The position numbers and the translations under genes are program-made. The notes below the pieces were generated by a model. It searched no databases. It saw only the letters and a list, made by a program, of their open reading frames with translations, and had not been told where the DNA came from. 64,000 bases of DNA from CALODL01 sp942492115. Lineage in GTDB: Bacteria > Planctomycetota > Phycisphaerae > UBA1845 > CAIVHJ01. Within the stretch, counting starts at the first letter, position 1, and every line of letters begins with the position of its first letter. The stretch spans positions 62,001 to 126,000 of the forward strand of contig CALODL010000022.1 of assembly GCA_942492115.1 (NCBI GenBank), written 5' to 3'. Positions 43,077 through 52,846 of this stretch are shown here, one piece after another.

Positions 43077-44114
43077 ATGTCTGAAATCCTTGACCAGGCT
43101 GAAGTTGATGCCCTGTTGGCCGCCGTGGACGCCGGCCAGATCGGGGAAGGCGATACGGGACACAATCCCCGTCCGACGCCCGCCGAGCCCGCGCTGTACA
43201 CCAGCACGCCGGTGGCCGAGCATGACGTCCGCGATTACGACTTCAAGCGGCCCGAGCGCGTCAGCAAGGACCAGATGCGCTCTCTCCAGTCGCTCCACGA
43301 GGCCTTCGCCCGAAATCTCGGGGCCTCGCTGTCCGGTTTCCTCCGCACCATTATCGAAGTCCGGGTGGCCACGATCGAACAGCTGACCTTCAGCGAGTTC
43401 ATTCATGCGCTGCCCAATCCGACGTGCTTCAATTTGCTCGAAGCCGCACCGCTGGAAGGCCAGATGTGCCTTGAATTGAGCCCCCTGATCATCTACCCCA
43501 TCATGGACCGCCTGCTCGGCGGCTCGGATGCAGAAGTCTTCATCCCTCAGCGCCCCTTGACCGCCATCGAACTGCGGTTGGTCAAGCGGATCACCGACCG
43601 GGCCCTGGAATGCCTGACCGACACGTGGTCCGAGCTGGCTCAGGTTGAATTCTGCCTGGTGGATACCGAGAGCAACCCGCACCTGGTCCAGATCGTGGCG
43701 CCCAACGAAGTGGTGGTGGTCATTGGTTTCGAGATCAAGATGGGCAATCGTGCCGGAACGATGAGTCTGTGTATCCCGTTCAACGTCATTGAACCCGTCA
43801 TTGGCAAGTTGGCCTCGCAGAACTGGTTCATGTATTCGCGCCATCGCCAGCGAGAATCCCGCACTTGCGACGTGCACCAATCCCTCAAGCATGCCCGTCT
43901 CGACCTGAGCTGCTTCCTGGCGGAAACCCAGATCACCGTCAATGATCTGCTCAACCTCCAGGTCGGAGACATCATCCAAACCAATAAGGCCGCCAACAAG
44001 GAACTGATCCTGCGCATCAAGGGCAAGAACAAGTTTGCCGGCCGTATCGGGCAGTTCAAAGGGGCTCGCGCCTTCAGGATTACCCGCCCAGCCCAGCCCG
44101 ATGAACACCTGTGA
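43077..44114 (+). CDS. fliM: Flagellar motor switch protein FliM
   Basis: FliM forms the middle ring of the flagellar C-ring and binds CheY-P. The 345-residue product has the CheY-binding motif LDQAEVDALL (about 5-14), KRPERVSKDQMRSL, the middle domain (NPTCFNLLEAAPLEGQMCL, YPIMDRLLGG) and the C-terminal SpoA domain (LLNLQVGDIIQTNKAANKEL). It implies a motile cell. No other flagellar gene is adjacent; the next genes are an RsbW/STAS set. Confidence 0.95.
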   Translation: MSEILDQAEVDALLAAVDAGQIGEGDTGHNPRPTPAEPALYTSTPVAEHDVRDYDFKRPERVSKDQMRSLQSLHEAFARNLGASLSGFLRTIIEVRVATIEQLTFSEFIHALPNPTCFNLLEAAPLEGQMCLELSPLIIYPIMDRLLGGSDAEVFIPQRPLTAIELRLVKRITDRALECLTDTWSELAQVEFCLVDTESNPHLVQIVAPNEVVVVIGFEIKMGNRAGTMSLCIPFNVIEPVIGKLASQNWFMYSRHRQRESRTCDVHQSLKHARLDLSCFLAETQITVNDLLNLQVGDIIQTNKAANKELILRIKGKNKFAGRIGQFKGARAFRITRPAQPDEHL

Positions 44115-44345
44115 ACGGCGGCTTGCGCTTTCCTTGACCCGTCCAGATCAGCCCGGTACCATTTTGTAGTTCCACGGTGCCCTTGGGTTTAGGGACCCAG
44201 TTGGGACAAAGGTCGCAGGCCGGACACCACCTTCAGCGTGATCTGGTCCAGGCAACCAGGAGTAGGGTTGTCATTACCACACTTTGTCATTCACTCGTGA
44301 TTGTGCACGGGGCCGTTTGCCGGCCTCCTGCCCGAGGAGCTCGAG
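44115..44345 (+). other. Intergenic region between fliM and the STAS gene
   Basis: About 230 bp with no coding frame. TTGTCATTACC near 44267 might be part of a promoter, but I cannot identify a convincing -10 element. Confidence 0.3.
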
Positions 44346-44708
44346 ATGTCTGATCCGAGCAACCACTTCTCCGTGATCAAGAGAGACGGTATTTGCGTCG
44401 CGGAGTTTGAAGATCGCAAGATCCTCGATGAGCTGTCCATTAACGAAATCGGGGAGCAACTGAACCATCTGGCTATCGAGAACAAGCCGGTCAACATGGT
44501 GCTCAATTTCCGCAATGTTCAGCATCTGTCGAGTGCCGCTCTGGGGATGCTCATCACGTTGCATAACACCGTCGGTGAGCAGAGTGGTCAATTGAAGCTT
44601 TCGGATATCAACCCTCAGATTTTCGAAGTCTTCAAGATCACCCAACTCCATAAAGTTTTCGATATTCACGAAAACGCGGCCCAGGCGATGGCCAGCTTCG
44701 CGAAATAG
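44346..44708 (+). CDS. STAS-domain anti-sigma factor antagonist
   Basis: A 120-residue STAS protein (SpoIIAA/RsbV-like). ATG 44346 follows GAGGAG. The core strands are GICVAEFEDRKIL and PVNMVLNFRNVQHL, and SSAALGMLITLHN carries the helix start where Ser is phosphorylated in this family. A partner-switching role, binding and releasing the kinase encoded next, is inferred from the cluster. It is the first of two STAS genes around the kinase gene. Confidence 0.9.
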   Translation: MSDPSNHFSVIKRDGICVAEFEDRKILDELSINEIGEQLNHLAIENKPVNMVLNFRNVQHLSSAALGMLITLHNTVGEQSGQLKLSDINPQIFEVFKITQLHKVFDIHENAAQAMASFAK

Positions 44709-44722
44709 GGGGTTCATGGGCT

Positions 44723-45130
44723 GTGCATCAATCGCCGACCACGATCGTCATTCCCAGTGATCTCACTGAGGCGAAGAAGCCCGAGAGTGTGATTCTGCAG
44801 GAAGTCGAGCGCCTCGGCTACAGCTCCGAGTCCATCTTCGCGATCAAACTGACCATCGAAGAAGGCATCACCAACGCCATCAAGCACGGCAACAAGTCCG
44901 ACAAGACCAAAAAGGTCACCGTACGGTACTCGGTCGACAAGAACGAAGTCTCCGTCAGTATTCGCGACGAAGGCCCGGGGTTCGACCCGGAAGGCGTGCC
45001 GGATCCAACCACTGAAGAGCGCCTGGCCCTGCCCAGTGGCCGAGGGATTCTTCTGATGCGCGCTTACATGGACGAGTTGATCTTCAGGCACAATGGAACA
45101 GAAGTGTTCTTCAGAAAGCTCAACCGATGA
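44723..45130 (+). CDS. RsbW/SpoIIAB-like serine kinase anti-sigma factor
   Basis: A 135-residue GHKL ATPase of the HATPase_c_2 class. The N-box is LTIEEGITNAIKHGN, the G1 box is IRDEGPGFDPEG, and the G2 box is LPSGRGILLMRAYMDEL. The fold matches RsbW, SpoIIAB and BtrW, which phosphorylate STAS antagonists and bind a sigma factor or other output. GTG 44723 is the start. It overlaps the downstream STAS gene by 4 bases. No dedicated sigma-B factor is beside it, so the output partner is unknown. Confidence 0.92.
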   Translation: MHQSPTTIVIPSDLTEAKKPESVILQEVERLGYSSESIFAIKLTIEEGITNAIKHGNKSDKTKKVTVRYSVDKNEVSVSIRDEGPGFDPEGVPDPTTEERLALPSGRGILLMRAYMDELIFRHNGTEVFFRKLNR

Positions 45131-45516
45131 CTGCCCCGGATTCTGGTCCAGATACCTCATCGCCACTCGGTATCGAATTGGATTCTCGGGGTGAAACGAC
45201 GGTCGTCCGCGTGACCGGGGCCGCCGGCGCGGATGTTTCGGCCCAGATGAACCGCACGATCCAGGAGGCCGCCCAAACCGGGCCTGTTCTCCTGGCCATT
45301 GATCTGTCCGGGTTGTCTTTCATCAGTTCGACAGGGTTGGGTGGTCTGGTCGGTGCGCACGTCTCGATGGAGCGGGATGGTGTCACAATGTGCCTGGTCA
45401 ACCCCCACAAGATGATCCGCGAGGTTCTTGAAGTAACACGCCTCAATACGCTGTTTCGTGTCGTCGACACACTGGAAGAAGCGGAGCAACTCGCCAGCCA
45501 GCGCCCCGCCGGGTGA
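45127..45516 (+). CDS. STAS-domain anti-sigma factor antagonist (second)
   Basis: A 129-residue STAS protein overlapping the kinase gene by ATGA, so expression is coupled. The phosphorylatable loop is LSFISSTGLGGLVGAH, closer to canonical RsbV/SpoIIAA than the first copy. An N-terminal acidic tail precedes the domain. The kinase flanked by two different STAS proteins suggests either two inputs or an input and an output form. Confidence 0.92.
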   Translation: MTAPDSGPDTSSPLGIELDSRGETTVVRVTGAAGADVSAQMNRTIQEAAQTGPVLLAIDLSGLSFISSTGLGGLVGAHVSMERDGVTMCLVNPHKMIREVLEVTRLNTLFRVVDTLEEAEQLASQRPAG

Positions 45517-45566
45517 AGCACGTGGCGATGGGGGGGGCACGCGACACGCAGCCGCAGGACAGGTCC

Positions 45567-45866
45567 ATGAGTGAGCAACAACCTTCTACGGAACCGGCGA
45601 TACGCCGCACAGTGTTCTTTTCTGGGAACGTGCAGGGCGTTGGATTCCGTTACTCAACGACCCAGATGGCTCACGATTTTGCGGTCAGCGGAACTGTTCG
45701 CAATCTGCTCGACGGCCGCGTCGAACTCGTTGTCGAAGGGCTCCCGGCCGAGGTTGACGATTTTGTCGCCAGAATCGAAGAGACCTTGCACAGCTACATC
45801 GAACACACGACGTGCAGCGACTCCACTGCCCGTGATGAATTCACGTCTTTCAGTGTTCGCTACTGA
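45567..45866 (+). CDS. Acylphosphatase
   Basis: A 99-residue enzyme that hydrolyses acyl phosphates. The two catalytic residues are visible: Arg in FFSGNVQGVGFRY and Asn in GTVRNLLDGRVELVVEG. ATG 45567 is preferred to the longer open frame (from 45513) because it follows CAGGACAGG. It lies 50 bp after the STAS genes. Confidence 0.9.
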   Translation: MSEQQPSTEPAIRRTVFFSGNVQGVGFRYSTTQMAHDFAVSGTVRNLLDGRVELVVEGLPAEVDDFVARIEETLHSYIEHTTCSDSTARDEFTSFSVRY

Positions 45867-46053
45867 AGACCTTCGCAACGCCAGGCGTTTCCCGATGTAA
45901 CAACCTCCGTGGTGCGGAACGATTCGACCGCACAGATTAAACTCCTGTCAAATTCCGGGGGCGGGCGACGTGCCACATCTTGTCATTTACAATAGACCTG
46001 TCACTGGCGGCAACCCCGGTTGCAATGTTGCGCGCGAAGAATGAGACACCATT

Positions 46054-49000
46054 ATGGGGCACCTGGCAGATAATTTCATTCATGTTCGCGGAGCGCGCGA
46101 ACACAACCTGTGTGGGGTCGACCTCGAGCTTCCCCACAACCAGTTGATTTGTTTCACGGGCGTGTCGGGCAGCGGCAAGAGTTCGCTCGCCTTCGACACT
46201 TTGTTCGCCGAAGGACAGCGGCGATACATTGAGTCACTCAGTGCCTACGCCCGCCAGTTCCTCGGCCAGCACAAGCGTCCTGACATCGACTTGATCAGTG
46301 GCCTGTCGCCATCCATTGCGATCCAGCAGAAGACTCAAAACCTCAATCCGCGCAGCACCGTCGGCACGATTACGCAAATCCACGACTTCCTGCGTGTACT
46401 GTTTGCCCGCCTCGGCACACAGCACTGTCCGAGGTGCGACCGCCCGATCACGGCGCAGTCGCGCGAACAGATTATCGCGCAGGTCTTGACCCTGCCGGCC
46501 GGCACCCGGGCGCTGGTCCTGGCCCCGGTCGTCCGCGGACAGAAGGGTGAGTTTCGCGACTTGTTCAGCGACCTGATGACCGCCGGGTACGCGCGTGTAC
46601 GCGTCGACGGCACGTTGATTCGCCTCGCGGATGCCACACCGCTGGCGCGCAATAACCGTCACAATATCGAGGTCGTCGTCGATCGTCTGAAGATCGATGC
46701 CACCGAACGATCGCGTCTTGCCGAAGCGGTGGACGACGCGTTGCGCATGGGAGAGGGAACGGTCATCGTCAGCCCGCGCGAAGATGGGGCGGCTGAACAC
46801 GATGTGCTGCTCTCCGCCCAATACGCCTGTACGTCCTGCAACATCTCTTTCGAGCCACCAACACCGCAGATGTTCAGTCCCAATTCACCACATGGAATGT
46901 GTGTGACCTGTGACGGGCTCGGTGAACATGTCACCTTCGATCCCGATCTCCTCGTGCCGGATGACAAGAAATCGTTCATGCAAATTGCGATCGCACCGAT
47001 GCGCACGAAGATCGGGCGATGGCGCAAGCATCTTTACGAAGGCGTCGCCCAGCACGTCGGGTTTGATTTGCGCACCCCCTGGAAGGACCTGTCGACGAAG
47101 GCCCGCACCGCCCTGTTGTTTGGTACCGGCGATGAGCACATCACGTACTCGTGGCGCTGGCGCGGTGGAGTTTGGCGACACGGCGGCCCATTCGTCGGGA
47201 TCATCGCGGACCTCGAAGAGAAGTATCGCAAAGCTTCGGCCCCCATGGTTCGGCGCTACTATGAAAAATTCATGCGCCGACAACCCTGTAACAACTGCGC
47301 TGGGACCCGACTGAACCAGCAAGCCTCGTCTGTCAGAATCGGAGGGGCGACGCTCCACGAGCTCCTGGACCGACCGATCGCCCAAACTGTCGACTTCTTC
47401 AACGGAATCGAATTGTCGGCGGTCCAACAACATATCGCCGAAGAGATCCTGAAGGAGATCCGCAGTCGACTGCAGTTTCTGCTCGACGTCGGCCTGCACT
47501 ACCTGACTCTCGGGCGTTCAGCGCCCACGCTCAGCGGTGGCGAATCGCAACGTATCCGCCTGGCTTCGCAGATTGGCAGTGGCCTTACCGGCGTGCTGTA
47601 CATTCTCGACGAACCGAGCATTGGCCTGCATCATCGCGACCACATGCGCCTGGTCGAATCACTCAGGCGCCTCTGTGACCTGGGCAACACGGTCGTCGTC
47701 GTCGAGCATGATGAAGACACTATGCGCGCCGCCGACCTTGTTGTCGATTTCGGACCAGGCCCCGGTGTTCGAGGCGGCCATGTCGTAGCATCCGGCAGCA
47801 TTGCGCGCATCGCCAGCAACAAGGAGTCGTTGACTGGCGCCTATCTGGCCGGTCGCAGGAAAATCAGCATCCCCGCCGAACGCCGACCCGTCGAACACAA
47901 GACGCAACGCTGGCTCGAGGTCCACGGCGCAGCGCATAACAACCTGAAGGATATCGACGTCAAGTTGCCACTGGGCCGCTTCGTGTGTGTGACAGGGGTC
48001 AGTGGCTCCGGCAAGAGCTCGCTGGTACGTGACATCATCCGCGAGAAGCTGTCGCACGAGCTCAATGGTGCCGAGAAATGCAAGCCTGGCGAACACCGCA
48101 CGATCACGGGCCAGAAAAACCTCGACAAGGTCATCGACATCGACCAGTCACCTATCGGCCGCACGCCGCGCAGCAACCCCGCCACGTACATCAAGCTGTT
48201 CGACCACATTCGCGACCTCTATGCCAGCATGCCGGACTCAAAAGTCCGGGGCTATCGCAAAGGGCGCTTCAGTTTCAATGTCGGCACCGGCAAACGGGGG
48301 GGCGGCCGCTGTGAATCATGCGAGGGCAACGGCAGCAATCGGATCGCGATGGAATTCCTTGCTGACGTGTGGGTTGATTGCCCGGTGTGCGGGGGACGGC
48401 GGTTTGGACGTGAAACACTCCAGATCCTTTATCGTGGCAAGAGTATCGCCGACGTGCTCGCCATGGACGTCCAGGAGGCGCTCGAGCACTTCGAGAACCA
48501 GCCACGTATTCGCCACATGCTGCAAACGCTGCATGATGTCGGGCTCGATTATCTCAAGCTCGGCCAGTCATCGACGACGCTATCGGGGGGCGAAGCCCAG
48601 CGCATCAAGCTCGCCCGCGAATTGGTCAAGAAGCCAACGGGCAAGACTCTGTATATTCTTGATGAGCCGACCACCGGGCTGCACTTCGAGGACGTTCGCC
48701 GCTTGCTGGAAGTGCTGCATGGTTTCGTCGAATCGGGCAACAGTGTCTTGGTCATCGAACACCATCTCGATGTCATCAAGACTGCTGATTGGCTGATTGA
48801 CCTCGGCCCCGAAGGGGGGGCCGCGGGGGGCGAGGTCGTAGTCGCGGGCCCGCCCGAAGTTGTTGCCCGATCACGTGCGTCGCACACCGGCAGTGCCCTG
48901 CGTACGGTCTTGAGTCAGTCCAAACACAAGACGGTGACGACACGGCGGAAGAAAGCGACGCGCAAGTCGACACCGAAGGCCGACTACATCAACGTAGTTG

Positions 49001-52000
49001 GCGCAGCACAGCACAACCTCCGCAACGTCTCGACGCGGATCCCTCATCATCAGACCACGGTGTTCACCGGGCTGAGCGGCAGCGGCAAGAGTTCGCTGGC
49101 GCTCGACACGCTGTATACCGAGGGCCATCGGCGGTATGTCGAAAGCCTCAGTTCCTATGCGCGGCAGTTCCTCGGGCAATTACAGAAACCCAAGGTGGAA
49201 CGTATCGAAGGTCTGCCGCCGGCAATCGCAATCGACCAGAAAGCGGCGAGCCATTCGCCGCGCAGCACCGTTGGCACGGTCACTGAAATTTATGATTACC
49301 TCCGGGTGCTGTACGCCCGCATTGGCCGACCACACTGCCCTGAGTGCGCCCGGCCGATCACCATAGAGACCTCGGAGACGATCACGAACACGCTGATGAA
49401 TCATGATCCGGGCACGCGGATGCTGCTCATGGCCCCCGAGACCCGCGCCGAGAACGAAACCTGGGCGCACGCCTTCGAGCGGTTCAAGCAGAGCGGATTC
49501 AGCAGGGTGTGTATCGACGGCGTGGTTCACGAGCTCGCCGGCAACATCAAGGTGTCGGCGCGACGCCGGGCACCGATCGACGTCGTCATTGATCGCGTCA
49601 TTGTTCGCCCTCAACAACACAGCCGAATCGCCGAGTCGGTCGAGCAGGCATTGACCCTGGGGAACGGATGTATGGTCGCGGCCACGGTCGACGATAAGGG
49701 CGCCGTCGTCGAGTCGAACAACTACTCCCGGCTCTTCGGCTGCGATCACTGCCAGTCGACCCACGAGGAGCTCACGCCCAACCATTTCTCGTTCAACAGC
49801 AGATTGGGCTGGTGCCCATCGTGCGAGGGACTCGGCACGCAACTCGGAGCCCCGGTCGACAACCTCGTCGCCGATCCACGCAAATCGATTCTCGATGGCG
49901 CAATCGCTGGTTGGCACAACATGGGACGCGGTACGTTAATGGCGAAGTGCCTCCGTGCACTCGGCAAACATATCGGGTTCGATGCCGAGAAACCGTGGCG
50001 CGATCTTGGCGAATTCCACCAGCGTATGATCTTGCACGGCCTCGAGGACAACACCTGGCTCGATGTTCAGGTGGCCCAATCACGCACGATACGAATTCAT
50101 TGGAAAGGATTTTTCCCGGCCATAGACCAGGCCGCGAAGGCCAGTTGGTCATATCGACACAAGCTCAAGGAACTGGTCACCGATGTGCCGTGCCAGGCGT
50201 GTGGGGGGGCGCGGCTGCACGATCTCGCACGCTGTGTGCGTCTCGGTTCGGGGAAGAACGCACTCACCCTTCCACAACTGGCTGCCTTGCCGCTCGACGA
50301 CGCGCTGGGGGCGCTCAAGAAGGTCAAGCTCGCCCCTCGTGAGCGGAAGATTGCGGGAGAACTGCTGCACGAAGCGAGCAACCGGCTGCGTTTCCTGGTC
50401 GACCTCGGGCTGTCTTATCTTGCGCTGCATCGCGGATCGCCCACACTGAGCGGCGGCGAAGCCCAACGTATTCGTCTGGCATCACAACTCGGCAGCGGCC
50501 TCACCGGTGTGCTCTATGTGCTCGATGAACCGACGATCGGCTTACATCCGCAGGACAACGATCGCCTGATCCAGGCTCTGAACAAACTGCGCGATTCCGG
50601 CAACACGCTCTGTATCGTTGAGCACGATCGTGAGGTCATCGACAGCGCGGACCGCGTCGTCGACTTCGGACCAGGCGCCGGCCGCGATGGTGGGCAGATC
50701 ATCGCCGAACAATCCCCGGCCGCCATTAAGAAGAACCGCAAGTCTTTGACGGGGCGATATTTATCAGGAAAGATGGCGGTCCCGATCCCCGTCAGCCGGC
50801 GTCCCGTCGAAAGCGACATGGGTGAAGGTCAACTGGGATTGATCGACGTCTGGCATCACAACCTCAAGAACATTGATGTGCACTTCCCACTTGGACGGTT
50901 CACCGTCGTCACCGGCGTATCGGGCAGCGGGAAGAGTTCGCTGGTCAATGATGTCCTGGCCAACGGCCTCGCCCAGCGCATTCATCGGGCCCGCGTTACG
51001 CCGGGAGGGCACGGCGAAATCATCGGCGTTGAGCATGTCGACAAGGCCATCGTTGTCGACCAGTCACCACTCGGACAGTCCCCAAGCAGCAACGCCGCAA
51101 CCTACACTGGATTGTTCGATACCATCCGCGAGCTGTTCACCCGCATGCCCGAAGCCAAGGTGCGGGGGTACACGCCGGGACGATTCAGTTTCAATCGGCC
51201 GGGTGGTCGGTGCGAGAATTGTGAGGGAATTGGACAGACCTGTGTCGAGATGCACTTTCTACCTGATGTGTGGATCAACTGTGAAACCTGCGGTGGGCGA
51301 CGGTATAACGAGGAAACATTGGCCGTCACACACCGGGGCAAGAACATCGCCGATGTGTTGAACATGTCGGTGGCCGAAGCCGTGGAACACTTCGACAATG
51401 TTCCGAAGGTCAAAACCATGCTGCACATGCTGCTCGACGTCGGCCTGGGCTACCTGCCTCTCGGACAGTCGGCCACGACGCTCTCAGGCGGGGAAGCCCA
51501 ACGCATCAAGCTGGCCGCCGAGCTGGGCAAGCCGTCGACGGGCAAGACGGTCTACGTCCTCGACGAGCCGACCACCGGCTTGCACTTCGAGGACCTGCGC
51601 AAACTCGTCGAGGTGTTGCAGCGACTCTGCGACTTGGGCAACACGGTTGTCTGTATCGAACACAACCTCGATCTCATCAAGTGTGCCGACTGGATTATTG
51701 AGCTCGGCCCCGGCGCCGGTGATGCCGGAGGGGACCTGGTCATCGAAGGAACGCCCGAACAGATTACCAAGTCCCGCCGTTCGCCAACCGGCAAACACCT
51801 CGCGTCAATCCTCGCAAAGAGCCCGCAAGAAGAACGCGAAACTTACAGCCTGGAAGCGGCGGCGGAGCGCCAAGCCCTCATCGGCGGCCGCCTCAAAGTC
51901 GAGAATGCCGAGGAGGTCGCCCTGCCGTGGGAGAAAGATGGCCGCCTGTGGCACACGACCCAATGCCTCAGCCAGGAAGGCACGCGACCGCAATGGGACC

Positions 52001-52845
52001 CGGAAGCATTGGCGTTCATCGTCGATCAGGCCGAAGAGGTCGGCAAGCTGCTGCCGGCCGATTGGAAGCATCGCAGTCGAATCGAACTGCGCGCCAAGAA
52101 GGGCAAAGCGCCGTGGTTTTGCCACATTCTCACGCGCGGGCACTGGCTGCTGGAGTGCACCTTCCGTATCCCCAAACGACGGTTCGACCCGCGGGCTTTG
52201 CTCGAGCAATTAGACCTCAAGGTGCTCGACGAACGTGAGGACCTGCCCATCTACGGACCCTGGAGTCGCGTACGTCGCCGTGTTCGGCGCGATCACGACG
52301 ATATCACCATCTGGGTTCACGATCTGGCCGAGATCGACACCCCTGCGTTCAAGCGTTTTGTCAAGCAGGCCGTGAGCGCTCACTGTGAACTGGTCAAGTT
52401 GACGACAGATCCCGAAACGGCCGAACCGTGGAAGAAGAATGGTCGCGCCTGGCACATGGGCCAGAAGGCCATTCCGAATTTGCGGACGCGCTACTGGAAG
52501 CCCAAGGCGCTGGTTGAACTGGTCGGCCGCCTGAACAAGATCATGCCCAAGGTCGAGATCGATTGGAACAACAAGACCGCAGTAAGCCTGCGCCACCCCT
52601 TGATGAAGCGTGCATGGGGCAAAATATCTACAGCCAGCCGCCATGGATTGCGCGTCGAAATCACTGGCAAGGCCAATCAGTTCACACCCACCAAGATCGA
52701 ACGACTCGGAGAAGACCCCGAGATCAAGCGTCGAAGCAATCGGGACGTCGTGACCTTCTGGGTCCGGGAAATGAAAGATGTCGACACGCGCCAACTGACT
52801 GCAGTGTTGAAAGAGGCTGAAGCGTCATTGATCGAGAGTATTTGA
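46054..52845 (+). CDS. uvrA: Tandem-fused UvrA excinuclease with duplicated C-terminal extension
   Basis: A 2263-residue protein made of two complete UvrA units joined head to tail. Unit 1 (about 1-950) has Walker A GVSGSGKSS at about 36 and 646, CPRC/CDRP and CESC...CPVC zinc modules, and signatures LSGGESQRIRLASQ (about 492) and LSGGEAQRIKLAREL (about 844). A basic linker (about 955-975) leads to unit 2 (about 976-1925), with matching GLSGSGKSS (about 1006), CPEC, CENC...CETC and signatures at about 1465 and 1810. Normal UvrA is ~940 residues and dimerises, so this chain may be a covalent dimer. The last ~330 residues are two ~160-residue repeats (PWEKDGRLWH and PWKKNGRAWH) with no named domain. 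UvrA damage recognition with UvrB is the known role. Confidence 0.93.
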   Translation: MGHLADNFIHVRGAREHNLCGVDLELPHNQLICFTGVSGSGKSSLAFDTLFAEGQRRYIESLSAYARQFLGQHKRPDIDLISGLSPSIAIQQKTQNLNPRSTVGTITQIHDFLRVLFARLGTQHCPRCDRPITAQSREQIIAQVLTLPAGTRALVLAPVVRGQKGEFRDLFSDLMTAGYARVRVDGTLIRLADATPLARNNRHNIEVVVDRLKIDATERSRLAEAVDDALRMGEGTVIVSPREDGAAEHDVLLSAQYACTSCNISFEPPTPQMFSPNSPHGMCVTCDGLGEHVTFDPDLLVPDDKKSFMQIAIAPMRTKIGRWRKHLYEGVAQHVGFDLRTPWKDLSTKARTALLFGTGDEHITYSWRWRGGVWRHGGPFVGIIADLEEKYRKASAPMVRRYYEKFMRRQPCNNCAGTRLNQQASSVRIGGATLHELLDRPIAQTVDFFNGIELSAVQQHIAEEILKEIRSRLQFLLDVGLHYLTLGRSAPTLSGGESQRIRLASQIGSGLTGVLYILDEPSIGLHHRDHMRLVESLRRLCDLGNTVVVVEHDEDTMRAADLVVDFGPGPGVRGGHVVASGSIARIASNKESLTGAYLAGRRKISIPAERRPVEHKTQRWLEVHGAAHNNLKDIDVKLPLGRFVCVTGVSGSGKSSLVRDIIREKLSHELNGAEKCKPGEHRTITGQKNLDKVIDIDQSPIGRTPRSNPATYIKLFDHIRDLYASMPDSKVRGYRKGRFSFNVGTGKRGGGRCESCEGNGSNRIAMEFLADVWVDCPVCGGRRFGRETLQILYRGKSIADVLAMDVQEALEHFENQPRIRHMLQTLHDVGLDYLKLGQSSTTLSGGEAQRIKLARELVKKPTGKTLYILDEPTTGLHFEDVRRLLEVLHGFVESGNSVLVIEHHLDVIKTADWLIDLGPEGGAAGGEVVVAGPPEVVARSRASHTGSALRTVLSQSKHKTVTTRRKKATRKSTPKADYINVVGAAQHNLRNVSTRIPHHQTTVFTGLSGSGKSSLALDTLYTEGHRRYVESLSSYARQFLGQLQKPKVERIEGLPPAIAIDQKAASHSPRSTVGTVTEIYDYLRVLYARIGRPHCPECARPITIETSETITNTLMNHDPGTRMLLMAPETRAENETWAHAFERFKQSGFSRVCIDGVVHELAGNIKVSARRRAPIDVVIDRVIVRPQQHSRIAESVEQALTLGNGCMVAATVDDKGAVVESNNYSRLFGCDHCQSTHEELTPNHFSFNSRLGWCPSCEGLGTQLGAPVDNLVADPRKSILDGAIAGWHNMGRGTLMAKCLRALGKHIGFDAEKPWRDLGEFHQRMILHGLEDNTWLDVQVAQSRTIRIHWKGFFPAIDQAAKASWSYRHKLKELVTDVPCQACGGARLHDLARCVRLGSGKNALTLPQLAALPLDDALGALKKVKLAPRERKIAGELLHEASNRLRFLVDLGLSYLALHRGSPTLSGGEAQRIRLASQLGSGLTGVLYVLDEPTIGLHPQDNDRLIQALNKLRDSGNTLCIVEHDREVIDSADRVVDFGPGAGRDGGQIIAEQSPAAIKKNRKSLTGRYLSGKMAVPIPVSRRPVESDMGEGQLGLIDVWHHNLKNIDVHFPLGRFTVVTGVSGSGKSSLVNDVLANGLAQRIHRARVTPGGHGEIIGVEHVDKAIVVDQSPLGQSPSSNAATYTGLFDTIRELFTRMPEAKVRGYTPGRFSFNRPGGRCENCEGIGQTCVEMHFLPDVWINCETCGGRRYNEETLAVTHRGKNIADVLNMSVAEAVEHFDNVPKVKTMLHMLLDVGLGYLPLGQSATTLSGGEAQRIKLAAELGKPSTGKTVYVLDEPTTGLHFEDLRKLVEVLQRLCDLGNTVVCIEHNLDLIKCADWIIELGPGAGDAGGDLVIEGTPEQITKSRRSPTGKHLASILAKSPQEERETYSLEAAAERQALIGGRLKVENAEEVALPWEKDGRLWHTTQCLSQEGTRPQWDPEALAFIVDQAEEVGKLLPADWKHRSRIELRAKKGKAPWFCHILTRGHWLLECTFRIPKRRFDPRALLEQLDLKVLDEREDLPIYGPWSRVRRRVRRDHDDITIWVHDLAEIDTPAFKRFVKQAVSAHCELVKLTTDPETAEPWKKNGRAWHMGQKAIPNLRTRYWKPKALVELVGRLNKIMPKVEIDWNNKTAVSLRHPLMKRAWGKISTASRHGLRVEITGKANQFTPTKIERLGEDPEIKRRSNRDVVTFWVREMKDVDTRQLTAVLKEAEASLIESI

Positions 52846-52846
52846 C

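Noticed and set aside
42996..44108. Long minus-strand open frame opposite fliM
   Set aside because: Antisense shadow of a well-supported gene, with no family features.
48002..48796. Plus-strand open frame in another phase inside uvrA
   Set aside because: Arg/Ser-rich shadow of the UvrA coding frame.
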